Assembly (NCBI RefSeq): GCF_004328645.1
Contig: NZ_CP031395.1
Span: 2,257,501-2,321,500, forward strand
Origin: Hylemonella gracilis
Lineage (GTDB): Bacteria; Pseudomonadota; Gammaproteobacteria; Burkholderiales; Burkholderiaceae_C
Direction: 5' to 3'
Length of the DNA: 64,000 bases
Both the position numbers and the translations under genes were made by a program. Positions within the stretch are counted from its first letter, which is position 1; every line of letters begins with the position of its first letter. A model generated the notes under the pieces. The model did no database searches. It was given only the letters and a program-made list of their open reading frames with translations, and was not told the DNA's origin. Below are positions 37,401-45,239 of the stretch, piece after piece.

Positions 37401-38379
37401 CATCGTGGACTACATCCAGTACCCGCGCGAGACGCTGCGCCGGCGTTCGGGCGACTGTGACGACTTGGTGGGCCTGTACACCGCGTCACTGGAAAGCCTG
37501 GGCATCTCGACCCGCGTGCTGCTGGTGCCCGGCCACATGCTGCTCATGCTCAACACCGGCGTGGAAGCGCCGACCGATGGCTACACCATGAACGAGATGT
37601 ACGTGGCGCACGAGGGCATGCTCTGGATTCCGGTGGAAGCGACACTGGTCGGCAAGTCCTTCAACCAGGCCTGGGAAGACGGCGCGAAGACCTATTACAA
37701 GACCAAGGGCAAGGAGGGCTTCGAGGTGTTCAACATCCACGCCGCCTGGGAGACCTTCAAGCCCGCCAGCTTGCCCGAGGATGAGTGGCAGCCCCATGCC
37801 GTGCGCCGCGACGAGGTCGAGAAACGCTTCCCCAACGACATGGGTTCCGTGCTCAAGATCAGCTCGCAGACGCGCACTCGCGGCTATCTGCAGGCCATCA
37901 AGGCCAATCCCAAGGACGCGAACGCGCATCTGCAGGTCGGCATCATCCTCGCGCACATGGGCGACAACGCGGAGGCGCGCAAGTACTTCGGCAAGGCGGT
38001 CGAATTGAACCCCAAGGACGCCGCCGCCCTGAACAATCTGGGCAATCTGCACATGCTGGAAGACCAGTTCCCGCAGGCGCAGAAGTTCTACGCCGACGCC
38101 GCGCAGGCCGATCCTCAGGATGCGGAAATCCTCATCAATTTGGCGCGGGCTTACCGTGCCGGGAAGAACATCGAACAGGCCAAACAGGCCTATGACCAGG
38201 CGCAGAAGATCGATGCCGCCGTGGCGAACAAGTACAAGGCGCTGGGGTTGGAACTGATGAACACTCTGAGCACCACGCCCGCGGCGCCACCCGCCTCGTC
38301 CTCGGCGGTTCCCGCCGCGCCTGTGCCCACCCCCCGGCGGTGCCCGCCGTGCAGGCGCCGGCTGAGACCGACGGGTTGA
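34447..38379 (+). CDS. Large exported NHL beta-propeller/Fn3/transglutaminase-like/TPR protein
   Basis: This predicted exported protein has 1,310 residues. The signal peptide is at about 1-41 (VQA cut). NHL propeller repeats fill about 100-600, with YVADTGNRRIQ and YVADTGNSRIQ. Two fibronectin type III-like domains follow (about 613-705 and 706-790). Next comes a transglutaminase-like domain (Cys in SGDCDDL at about 1004, His in PGHML at about 1030) and three TPRs (about 1150-1260). The Pro/Ala-rich end (CPPCRRRLRPTG) is suspicious: one extra C in the run at 38330-38335 gives PPAVPAVQ and then a stop at 38385-38387. The start at 34447 has AGAGGATCG before it. The role is unknown, but a surface scaffold or peptide-processing function is possible. 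It follows the adenylate cyclase gene and precedes a small exported protein. Confidence 0.8.
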   Translation: MTMRSTLAALRMFSASALVSGLTALGSAGLVWVGLSGTVQAQTPRVEFVRSVTTADLRKLLGMDAKHLYVARKSGQVDALDVESGQLAFTLQAQDPKGKKLLGRAEEAVAVGDTIYVLDGSENRVVLYGLDGKFKGTIGGRGEAGLSSPQGLAIAGGIVYVADTGNRRIQMYGDNGVYLSSLAIDRHAANKALNVDKSPYKLEQPTGVAVSPKGQIYVLDAAGGIFSDRSQVKIYAADGRFLRVLPKNGKPAAMLMGPDGSAYVTDAAEFTIQRYLPAGGQPSYFGSKGDGRGQFMSLAGLAFETDDSGNVYVGDPQQGLLHHFRVPAARAVTAELADLPPVVRVRQSLPLAVSRLAWDGKGTLAGVARGKSDVILLHAEGKTTELKLKKGLEPSALAYDKSGALWMLERKNDKVHKLDAAGNPVLTIGRSGSRNGQFDEPADFAFASDGSLYVADTGNSRIQGFSPDGVFFRVIDKGLKDKLDEPTALVIDDKDNLHVLDVGRNTVTVYGPDGTPLREFGNDPAREDERLQKPQGLLVTQEEILVLSPDRVNVYGQQGDQAGRLVRTFGAEGKEAGELARAQTIAARDASTFFIADGEQARVQLFAAGYRPKPPQGVKASPAVHGVALSWTASPLNYVGAYAVYRSEQEGGPWERVGVSPSTAYADTGLQPGVKYHYRVASTTLAEAQEGALGTVVAAAALKYTPPPPDEVQADATPSSLHLHWKPMDMVSAYRLYEKDGDKFKQVAESSISEFRREKLASSTDYSYWLSAISIDGLESEKRQIQAKTQVDTRPPLEIDATQLANVFSNSYKLYELDGVGVVKLTNNTTSPLTNVKVSFVLNTFMDFPTEQRLALLEPGASAEVPLKAVFNNRILSLTEDTPVQAKLEASYFAEGQAKTFSQVRTISIYDKHRMSWDEPGRYAAFITPKDPLIVNFTRSVAAEFGAVKEPTLIAAALFQTLGVLGLTYVQDPTNPYQKTSNNVSIVDYIQYPRETLRRRSGDCDDLVGLYTASLESLGISTRVLLVPGHMLLMLNTGVEAPTDGYTMNEMYVAHEGMLWIPVEATLVGKSFNQAWEDGAKTYYKTKGKEGFEVFNIHAAWETFKPASLPEDEWQPHAVRRDEVEKRFPNDMGSVLKISSQTRTRGYLQAIKANPKDANAHLQVGIILAHMGDNAEARKYFGKAVELNPKDAAALNNLGNLHMLEDQFPQAQKFYADAAQADPQDAEILINLARAYRAGKNIEQAKQAYDQAQKIDAAVANKYKALGLELMNTLSTTPAAPPASSSAVPAAPVPTPRRCPPCRRRLRPTG

Positions 38380-38424
38380 AGTCCTGAGCGCCGGATCGAC
38401 AATTCCATTTGGAGGAAAGCCGCC

Positions 38425-38907
38425 ATGCCATCGTTCCAATCACTCCTGAAGAGCCCGGCGCTGCCGCGGCGGGCCGGGTTCATCGTGGGCGTGCTCTGCG
38501 TCCTGAGCATGGGATCTGCGTGGGCGCAAACTCCCGCCCCAACCCCCACCGCACCCGCCGCCGTGCCCGCTGGCGGCGGCATGTCCGGTTTCATGGAAAA
38601 GCTGCGCATGAAGGTGGAGCAGCTCACGCCCCAGAAGCAGGTGAACGTCTCGACGGCCGTGGGCGGCGTGCGGGGCGCCGCGGTCGCGGCCTCGGACGTC
38701 TACTGGAAGGGGGAGGCCAAGCCGCAGGCCATCGACGCGGCGGAGCTGGAGGTTTTCCAGAAGGGCGTGGCCCTGGTGGAGTCCGAACAGAAGGCGCAAG
38801 CCTTGGCCGTCTTCACGGAGTTTGCGAAAACCTACCCGGAGAGCCTACTGAAGGCCGACGCCGAGGAAATCATGCGACACTTGACCGCGCAGCCGGTGGC
38901 GCAGTAG
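38425..38907 (+). CDS. Small exported protein of unknown function
   Basis: This 160-residue protein has a signal peptide (about residues 1-34, hydrophobic core FIVGVLCVLSMGSAWA, cut before QTP), a Pro/Ala/Thr linker, then a mostly helical part. Residues about 110-150 (FQKGVALVESEQKAQALAVFTEFAKTYPES) look like one TPR-like helical pair. GGAGG 10 bases before the ATG supports this start. It lies 45 bp after the large propeller/TPR protein and probably functions with it. I do not recognise a named family. Confidence 0.65.
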   Translation: MPSFQSLLKSPALPRRAGFIVGVLCVLSMGSAWAQTPAPTPTAPAAVPAGGGMSGFMEKLRMKVEQLTPQKQVNVSTAVGGVRGAAVAASDVYWKGEAKPQAIDAAELEVFQKGVALVESEQKAQALAVFTEFAKTYPESLLKADAEEIMRHLTAQPVAQ

Positions 38908-38967
38908 CCTCAGGCCCTGCATGGCGTGGGCTGGCGCGGCCCACGGTAGAACGACGAGGAGCACATC

Positions 38968-39426
38968 ATGAAAGTCAGCGATATCCTGCGTGTCAAGGGC
39001 AACACGCTCTACACCATCTCGCCCGAGGACCTTTTGGCCGACGCGCTCAATCTGATGTCCGAGAAGGACATTGGTTCGCTCGTCGTGATGGAGCAGGGCA
39101 AGCTCGTGGGCATGCTCACCTTTCGTGAGGTGATCCAGCAGGTGGTGAGGAACAAGGGCGGTGTCGGTGACACGCAGGTGCGCGTGGCCATGGACAGCAC
39201 GCCGCATACCTGTGCCATGGACACGGAGTTGGACGAAGTCCGCCGCCTCATGCTGGAGCGGCACGCTCGCTATACCCCGGTCATGGAAAAGCACATGCTC
39301 ATGGGTGTCATCAGCTTCTATGACGTGGCCAAGGCCGTGGTGGAAGCGCAGGACTTCGAGAACAAGCTGCTCAAGGCCTACATCCGCGACTGGCCCGAGG
39401 ATTCTCCGGACTCGCGCTTCGTCTGA
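38968..39426 (+). CDS. CBS-domain protein
   Basis: This 152-residue protein is made of two CBS motifs (about residues 10-65 and 80-140), with DIGSLVVMEQGKLVGMLTFREV in the first and a RYTPVMEKHMLMGVISFYDV pattern in the second. Stand-alone CBS pairs bind adenine nucleotides (AMP, ATP, c-di-AMP) and tune partner proteins. ACGAGGAG precedes the ATG. It is 60 bp after the exported protein gene. The adenylate cyclase 5 kb upstream makes an adenine-nucleotide link attractive but unproven. It converges with the hydroaromatic operon. Confidence 0.9.
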   Translation: MKVSDILRVKGNTLYTISPEDLLADALNLMSEKDIGSLVVMEQGKLVGMLTFREVIQQVVRNKGGVGDTQVRVAMDSTPHTCAMDTELDEVRRLMLERHARYTPVMEKHMLMGVISFYDVAKAVVEAQDFENKLLKAYIRDWPEDSPDSRFV

Positions 39427-39447
39427 GTCGGGTTTGGCTCTTTCGTA

Positions 39448-40362
39448 CTAAGTGGCCCGGGCGGCACGCAGCCGCAATTGATTGGGCAGTGGCATCGAGC
39501 AGCGCAGGATGTCGTCGGCCAGCCAAAGCGCCGATTTGCGCGCGCGCTCGGCCACCATCGGCAGGGGCATCTGGAGGTAGTCGTCGTTGAACACCTCGAA
39601 GCTGTAATCGCCCGTGTAACCCAGCTGGTCGATCTTGCGGACCAGTTCGATGATCTGCTCGGAATGCACCCCTTCGCCGGGAAAGACCCGGTAGGTCCGG
39701 GCCGTGGCCATGCGTTCCTCGAAGGTGCGCGTTTCCTGCCACATGAAGTCTGACAGCTGCACCAGGAAGATCTTGTCAGGATCGATGTCCAGGATGGCGT
39801 CGAGCGGGGTCTTGGCTGCGAGGATGTGGTACGAGTCCAGGCAGACCCCGAGGTTGGGTGCGTCGGCGCGGCAGACCGCGTCCCAGGCCGTGGTGTACTC
39901 GTTGATCGTGCGCCCCCAGGACAGGCCTTCGTAGGCGATACGGATGCCATGCGGCACGGCCAGCATGGCCAGCTTGTGCAGGTCGCGCGCGATGTGGTCC
40001 AGGTCCTGGCTGGCGTGTGTCGAGGTGGACGAGCAGGCCAGCAGCACGTCGCAACCGAGCGCGGCGCACATCTCGAGCATGGTCTTGGCGATGTCGACCT
40101 TGTACTCGTGCAAATGGCCACTCAGGCCCTCGAAGTCACGCAACACCTGGAAGCCCGTGCCGCGCAAGCCGCTTTGGCGCACTTCACGGACGGCTGCTTG
40201 CCAACCCTCGGGATGACCGACCAAATCGTTGGCCTTGAGCATGACCTGGCTGAAGCCAGCTTCTTGCATGGCCCGCAGCTTGGCCCCCAGCGGCCCAGCC
40301 AGCGTGATGGTGTCCATGCCGAAGCCGCGGATGGCGGCTTCCATGCTGCGCCGGTCGTTCAT
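39448..40362 (-). CDS. Sugar phosphate isomerase/epimerase-type TIM barrel, probable 3-dehydroshikimate dehydratase
   Basis: This 304-residue AP-endonuclease-2/IolE-type TIM barrel has the metal ligands expected of the N-terminal half of pseudomonad QuiC1. Conserved points are Glu in AYEGLSWG, Asp and His in LDSYHIL, and Glu in YSFEVFND. The family converts 3-dehydroshikimate to protocatechuate. In QuiC1 this domain is fused to an HPPD-like domain. Here that partner is the previous gene, overlapping by ATGA (40359-40362), which supports the call. Neighbouring shikimate dehydrogenase and TRAP genes give the pathway context. An inosose-type isomerase cannot be ruled out by sequence alone. Confidence 0.75.
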   Translation of the reverse strand: MNDRRSMEAAIRGFGMDTITLAGPLGAKLRAMQEAGFSQVMLKANDLVGHPEGWQAAVREVRQSGLRGTGFQVLRDFEGLSGHLHEYKVDIAKTMLEMCAALGCDVLLACSSTSTHASQDLDHIARDLHKLAMLAVPHGIRIAYEGLSWGRTINEYTTAWDAVCRADAPNLGVCLDSYHILAAKTPLDAILDIDPDKIFLVQLSDFMWQETRTFEERMATARTYRVFPGEGVHSEQIIELVRKIDQLGYTGDYSFEVFNDDYLQMPLPMVAERARKSALWLADDILRCSMPLPNQLRLRAARAT

Positions 40363-41285
40363 GGCGTGACCTTGGGCTGGGAGTGCACGAGCTCGAACAC
40401 CACGCCGCCCAGGTAGGCCTTGGTGAGGGCGCCACGCTGCTCCGTGTGGGCCGCGGGACTTTCGACGAACTCCACCCCGCGGGCACGCAGCCGCCTGACG
40501 GCGTCCAGCACGTCGGGCACGCCCAGTCCGATGCGCTGCAGGCTTTCGCGGCTGTCGCTGTCCTCGATGCTGGGTTCAATGAGCTGCAGCATGAAGGTGT
40601 TGCCAGCCTCCAGGGCTGGCAATTGCATCAGCTTGCCAGCCGGCATGATGCCGAAACGTTGTTCGTCCGGGATCAACTGCGCGCCGAGCAGCGTCGCATA
40701 GAACTCGATCCAGTCGTAGGCGCGGTTGGCTCCGATGTATTGCACCACGCCGAAGAACCGCAGGCCGGGCAGCTCGGCCTGACCGCTGGGCTGGACGTTG
40801 GGGATCGGCAGGAAGTCGACGTCGTAGATGGAGAAATCCCGGTAGCGGTCGACCAGGTAGATGCGACTGCCGCCGACGCCGTGCAGGGCCGGGATGTTCA
40901 GCTCCATGGCCTCGGGGTGCGTGGGAACTTCCCACGCACCGTGCGCGAGCACGTAGGCGCGGGCGGCGCGGGCATCACGCACGCGCAAGGCGATGGCGCT
41001 CAGGCTGGGGCGGTCCGCGCCGTGCGTCGAGCCCGCCACGTCGGCCGGGTGGGCATTGACGACGATGTTCAGTCCGCCTTGGCGGTACAGGGTGACTTCT
41101 CGGGAGCGGTGCCGTGCTACGGGGAAAAAGCCCATCATTTCCAGCACCTGACCCAGGGCCTGGGGTTGGGCGGTGGTGTACTCGATGAACTCGATGCCAT
41201 CCAGGCCGATGGGGTTGGCTTCGTCGCTGAAAGAGGCTTGCAAGGGCTCTCTCGCATGTTCGGGGTGGTGCAGCAAATCGCTCAT
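40359..41285 (-). CDS. HPPD-like/VOC-fold protein (QuiC1 C-terminal-domain homologue)
   Basis: This 308-residue protein has two vicinal-oxygen-chelate halves like 4-hydroxyphenylpyruvate dioxygenase (GIEFIEYTT near residue 30 and FGVVQYIGANRAYDWIEFY near 178). Real HPPD has two His and one Glu as iron ligands. At the equivalent places here I read Gly/Gln-type residues and an Arg, and only the last Glu (FELVHS) is clear. Catalysis as a dioxygenase is therefore doubtful. It looks like the C-terminal partner domain of fused QuiC1, encoded separately and coupled to the dehydratase by a 4-bp overlap. The role is unknown. Confidence 0.7.
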   Translation of the reverse strand: MSDLLHHPEHAREPLQASFSDEANPIGLDGIEFIEYTTAQPQALGQVLEMMGFFPVARHRSREVTLYRQGGLNIVVNAHPADVAGSTHGADRPSLSAIALRVRDARAARAYVLAHGAWEVPTHPEAMELNIPALHGVGGSRIYLVDRYRDFSIYDVDFLPIPNVQPSGQAELPGLRFFGVVQYIGANRAYDWIEFYATLLGAQLIPDEQRFGIMPAGKLMQLPALEAGNTFMLQLIEPSIEDSDSRESLQRIGLGVPDVLDAVRRLRARGVEFVESPAAHTEQRGALTKAYLGGVVFELVHSQPKVTP

Positions 41286-41307
41286 GGAGCCTCCGGTCGG
41301 GCAGGAA

Positions 41308-42183
41308 TCAGGATGGCAGTTGCGCGGAATTCAGGCGCGCCACGGCACGCAGGGCCTCGGCCGTCGCGCTGGGGTATCCGAAGAACTCCAGGTAGGCGGG
41401 GATCATCTCGAACAGCATGTCGGTGCCGACTTGGATGGGGCAGCCGCGTGCCTGTGCGGCCGCCAGGAAGGCCGTCATCTCCGTGCGCATGACGACCTCG
41501 CCCACGAATGTGTGCGGTGACAGGCGGTCGACATCCACCGGCAAAGGGTCGCCCGGGTTCATGCCCAAGGGCGTGCCATTGACCACCAAGTCGAAACCTG
41601 CCGGGTCCTTGCTGCCGGTGTCCACCACGAGCGCCGGGTATTCGGTGCGCAGGCGCAGCGCCAGGGCGTCGGCGCTGGACATGTGCAGATCGTAGAGCGC
41701 CAACCGGGCCACGCCCGCGGCGGCCAGCGACGCGGCGATGGCGGAGCCCACGCCCCCGCTGCCCACCACCAGGGCGCTGGCACCTGGGAGCGCCAGACCC
41801 TTGCGGCGCACGCCGCGCACGAACCCCTCGCCATCGAACATGTCGCCGACGAGTCGGCCATCGCTCGTTCGCTTGACTGCGTTGCAGGCACCAGCGACGC
41901 GCGCGGTGCGCGTGACCTCGTCCAGCAGAGACGCCGTACTCACCTTGTGTGGCATGGTGATCAGGGCGCCACGGATGTTTTCCAGCAGGAAGATGGAGCG
42001 CAGCACTCCGGCGAACGAATCGGGTCGACAGCCCATGGGCACCACCACTGCGTTGACCCCGATCGATTCGAAATAGGGGTTGTAGATCAGCGGTGCCTTG
42101 AAGCTGTGGGTGGGAAAGCCCAGATGGGCGATCAACTCGGTGTTGCCGTCGATCAGGGCGCCCTGGAAGGCTCGTGCGTTCAT
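41308..42183 (-). CDS. Shikimate/quinate dehydrogenase family protein
   Basis: This 291-residue enzyme of the AroE/YdiB family oxidises shikimate (or quinate) at C3 or C5 with NAD(P). The catalytic Lys is in MPHKVST near residue 78, Asn in ACNAVKR near 99, and Asp in DMFDGEGF near 117. The Rossmann loop is VVGSGGVGSAI. Standard AroE has NTDGxG where this has MFDGEG, a pattern found in catabolic paralogues. It lies in a TRAP-linked catabolic operon, so it more likely works in the oxidative direction (shikimate to 3-dehydroshikimate) than in aromatic amino acid synthesis. Confidence 0.85.
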   Translation of the reverse strand: MNARAFQGALIDGNTELIAHLGFPTHSFKAPLIYNPYFESIGVNAVVVPMGCRPDSFAGVLRSIFLLENIRGALITMPHKVSTASLLDEVTRTARVAGACNAVKRTSDGRLVGDMFDGEGFVRGVRRKGLALPGASALVVGSGGVGSAIAASLAAAGVARLALYDLHMSSADALALRLRTEYPALVVDTGSKDPAGFDLVVNGTPLGMNPGDPLPVDVDRLSPHTFVGEVVMRTEMTAFLAAAQARGCPIQVGTDMLFEMIPAYLEFFGYPSATAEALRAVARLNSAQLPS

Positions 42184-42217
42184 CGGATGCTGCGTATCGT
42201 GTCGTTTCGAACCGGGT

Positions 42218-43222
42218 TTATTTGCGCAGACGGGCCAGCTCGGCCATCATGGCGTTGACGGTGGCCTCGCCCACATTGGCGGAATGCTTGGCGATCACTG
42301 GTTTCATTTTCTCGCGCAGCTTGGCCACTTCGGAGGCGGGCAACTCGGTGACCTGCATGCCGTTCTGCTTGAGCGTTTCCAGCAGGCTGCCGGCCAAGGC
42401 GCGCGACTGCTCGCGCTGGTACTTGATCGATTCCGTCACGGCGTCCTGCACGATCTTCTTGTCGCCAGCGGACAGGCCGTCCCAGAACTTCTTGCTGACC
42501 ACGATGGACTGCGGGTTGTACTGGTGGTAGGTCAGGGCGAGGTATTTCTGAACCTCGTAGAGCTTGGCGCCGTTGATCGTGGCGACCGGGTTTTCCTGGC
42601 CGTCGACGGCCTTCTGCTCGAGCGCGGCATAGAGTTCGGGGAAGGGCAGGGGCGTGGGGTTGGCGCCGAGAGCGGACACCCAGTCGATGTTGATCGGGTT
42701 GGGGATCACGCGCAGCTTCAGGCCGGCGATGTCCTCGACCTTGGTGATCGGGCGCTTGCTGTTGCTGATGTGGCGAAAGCCCAGCTCGTAGTAGCCCAGG
42801 CCCACGAGGCCTTTCTCTTCGAGCTTGGCGTGCAGGCTTTTGCCGAAGGGGCCGTCGACCACGGCGTCGGCTTCTGCCGGGTTGGCGAACAGGAAGGGGA
42901 AGTCATAGATGGCGAAGTCCTTGACCAGGCTGGCGAAGATGCCCGAGTTCATCGAGGCCATCTCCAGCGTGCCGCCTTGCAAGGCCGATACATTGGCCTG
43001 GTCGCTGCCCAGTGCTCCGCCCGGAAAGACCTGGACCTTGAGCTTGCCGCCGGACTTGGCTTCCACGATCTCGGCGAACTTGTCCATGCCCAGCACGATG
43101 GGGTGGCCCTTGGCGTTCTGGTTGACAAACTTGATGGTCTTGGTCTGCGCCTGGGCTTGCGACAGGCCGAAAGCGGCGACCACCAAGGTGGCTGTCAGAG
43201 TCTTGAGGAAGAGTCGTTTCAT
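42218..43222 (-). CDS. TRAP transporter substrate-binding protein (DctP)
   Basis: This 334-residue DctP-type periplasmic receptor has a signal peptide (residues about 1-25, ending QAQAQ). The conserved arginine that binds the carboxylate of TRAP ligands is in KLRVIPNPI near residue 170, and QENPVATI near 215 is a family mark. The ligand should be an organic acid, and operon context suggests shikimate or quinate. It lies 80 bp after the large permease gene and 34 bp before the dehydrogenase gene. A similar receptor is encoded at 47415-48425. Confidence 0.93.
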   Translation of the reverse strand: MKRLFLKTLTATLVVAAFGLSQAQAQTKTIKFVNQNAKGHPIVLGMDKFAEIVEAKSGGKLKVQVFPGGALGSDQANVSALQGGTLEMASMNSGIFASLVKDFAIYDFPFLFANPAEADAVVDGPFGKSLHAKLEEKGLVGLGYYELGFRHISNSKRPITKVEDIAGLKLRVIPNPINIDWVSALGANPTPLPFPELYAALEQKAVDGQENPVATINGAKLYEVQKYLALTYHQYNPQSIVVSKKFWDGLSAGDKKIVQDAVTESIKYQREQSRALAGSLLETLKQNGMQVTELPASEVAKLREKMKPVIAKHSANVGEATVNAMMAELARLRK

Positions 43223-43302
43223 GGTTTGTCTCCGATTTTTCTGGGACGCCCGTCACGAAGGCGGCTGCGGTGGCGTACCCTGATGCCACAGCCGCTCGGA
43301 AA

Positions 43303-44580
43303 TCAGTAGAACCAGCGCGCCGGCACCATGACCAGGCTGGGGAAGAAGACCAGCAGGAACATCAGGATGAACTGGGCGATCATGAACGGCCAGACGCCCT
43401 TGGTCACGGCGTCCATGCTCATCTTGCCCACGCCGGCCACCGTGCTGAGGATGGTGCCGACGGGCGGCGTGATCAGGCCGATCGAGTTGTTGATGATGAA
43501 CAGCACGCCGAAGTACACGGGGTCGATGCCGGCGGCCTTGACCAGGGGCATGAAGACCGGCGTGAGGATCAGGATGGTCGGCGTCATGTCCATGGCCGTG
43601 CCCACGAGCATGGTGATCAGCATCATCACGAACATCAGCAGGATCGGGCGATCCAGCAGGGGCTGCAGCAGCGACACCAGTTCGGCCGGCAGGTTGGCCA
43701 CGGTGATCATCCAGGCCGAGACCATGGCGGCCGCCACGAGGAACATAACCACGGCCGTGGTCTGCGCGGCAGAGGCGAACAGCGCGTAGAGCTGCGAGAA
43801 CTTCAACTCGCGGTAGATCACCATGGAGACGAAGAGCGCGTAAACGGCGGCCACGACGGCGGCTTCGGTCGGAGTGAAGACGCCGAACTTCAGACCCACG
43901 AGCACGATCAGCGGCAGACCGATAGCGAAGGTTGCGTCCTTGAACGCCGTCACCACCTGCTGGCGCGAGGCGCGCGGCGGCGGCTCGGTTTTCTCTTTGC
44001 GCACCAGCCACCACCAGGTGACCCACAGGGAGGCCCCCAGCATGATGCCGGGCACGATGCCCGCAATGAACAGCTTGGAGATTGAGACATTGGCCGCGAC
44101 CCCGAAGATCACGAAGCCGATGGAAGGTGGGATGATGGGGCCCATCACGGCGGACGCCGAAAGCAGGCCGGCCGAGCGCGATTTGTCGTGGCCGGCCTTG
44201 ATCATCATGGGCAGCAGCAGCGCGGCCAGCGCGGCGGCGTCGGCCACGGCCGAACCCGACAGGGCCGACATCAGCGCCGCGGCCAGGATGGCGACATAAC
44301 CCAAGCCGCCGCGTACATGACCCACGAGGGTCATGGCCAGGTTGACGATGCGGCGCGAGAGGCCGCCGGTGTTCATGACTTCGCCCGCGAGCATGAAGAA
44401 AGGCACGGCCAGCAGCGGGAAGCTGTTGGCGCCCTCGATCACGTTCTGCGCCAGGATCTGGGCGTCGAACATGTCCAGATGCCACATCAACGCGGCGCCG
44501 GTGATGAGCAGTGAAAAAGCGATGGGAACGCCCAGCGCCATGGCGCCCAGCAGGGCGGTGAGGAAGATGGCGATGGTCAT
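43303..44580 (-). CDS. TRAP transporter large permease (DctM)
   Basis: This 425-residue DctM-type ion-transporting subunit has about 12 hydrophobic segments and conserved phrases such as GANSFPLLAVPFFMLAG and MGPIIPPSIGFVIFG. It carries the transport path for a sodium-coupled secondary carrier. Its start overlaps the small permease stop by 4 bp (44577-44580). It belongs to the shikimate/quinate-linked TRAP operon. Confidence 0.95.
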   Translation of the reverse strand: MTIAIFLTALLGAMALGVPIAFSLLITGAALMWHLDMFDAQILAQNVIEGANSFPLLAVPFFMLAGEVMNTGGLSRRIVNLAMTLVGHVRGGLGYVAILAAALMSALSGSAVADAAALAALLLPMMIKAGHDKSRSAGLLSASAVMGPIIPPSIGFVIFGVAANVSISKLFIAGIVPGIMLGASLWVTWWWLVRKEKTEPPPRASRQQVVTAFKDATFAIGLPLIVLVGLKFGVFTPTEAAVVAAVYALFVSMVIYRELKFSQLYALFASAAQTTAVVMFLVAAAMVSAWMITVANLPAELVSLLQPLLDRPILLMFVMMLITMLVGTAMDMTPTILILTPVFMPLVKAAGIDPVYFGVLFIINNSIGLITPPVGTILSTVAGVGKMSMDAVTKGVWPFMIAQFILMFLLVFFPSLVMVPARWFY

Positions 44581-45140
44581 GCGCGGTTCTCCTGCATGTC
44601 ACTGTGCCGCGTATTGTTCTTGTCGGCCGGAGCTTCCTCCGATTCCGAAAAGCCGATCAGCTCGGCGTCCGACATGTCTCCGCGCAGGAATTTCAGGAGC
44701 GTGTTGAGGATGATGAGAGCCGCAAGGGCGGCGAACACCATGCCGCTGCCATAAAGCCAGGCCATGGAAGCCTCCATGACGGCGCTGGTGGTCTGCAGAT
44801 TGATCAGGGTCTGCTGCCAGGTACCCTTGAACATCAGCCAACACATGGCCAGCATGAGCAACTGGGCGATCACGAAGCAGACCTTGCGGCCCAGCAACGG
44901 CAACCGCGATAGCAGGGCATCCGTGCCGAGGTGGCCGCGACGATTCAGTGCCACCACCGCGCCGAGGAAGGTCATCCACACGAAAAGCCAACGCGACAGT
45001 TCCTCGGACACGGTGATGCCGGAGTTGAAGCCGTAGCGCAACACGACGTTGCCGAACACCATGAGCACCATCAGGGCCATGGAAATGACCATCAAGGCGT
45101 TGAAGCCCTGACAAATGCGGTCGATCAGTTTTTGAATCAC
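44577..45140 (-). CDS. TRAP transporter small permease (DctQ)
   Basis: This 187-residue DctQ-type subunit has four hydrophobic helices. The conserved RYGFNSGITVSEELSRWLFVW segment lies near residue 35. It pairs with the large permease. It is the first transporter gene after the TetR gene, 100 bp downstream, in the operon DctQ-DctM-DctP-dehydrogenase-HPPD-like-dehydratase. The C-terminal tail is charged. Confidence 0.93.
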   Translation of the reverse strand: MIQKLIDRICQGFNALMVISMALMVLMVFGNVVLRYGFNSGITVSEELSRWLFVWMTFLGAVVALNRRGHLGTDALLSRLPLLGRKVCFVIAQLLMLAMCWLMFKGTWQQTLINLQTTSAVMEASMAWLYGSGMVFAALAALIILNTLLKFLRGDMSDAELIGFSESEEAPADKNNTRHSDMQENRA

Positions 45141-45166
45141 AACGAGGTCTCCAATCTTTTATTTTG

Positions 45167-45182
45167 TACGAACTGGTTAGTT
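45167..45182. promoter_or_regulatory. Possible TetR operator upstream of the TRAP operon
   Basis: TACGAACTGGTTAGTT lies about 26-42 bp before the DctQ start. It is an imperfect dyad (CGAAC-TG-GTTAG) like those bound by many TetR proteins. The TetR gene ends 57 bp upstream of it. Confidence 0.4.
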
Positions 45183-45239
45183 TTTGAACGGGGGATAACC
45201 CGGATCACTGGTGCCCCGGCGGGCGCCGCGCTTCCGGAT

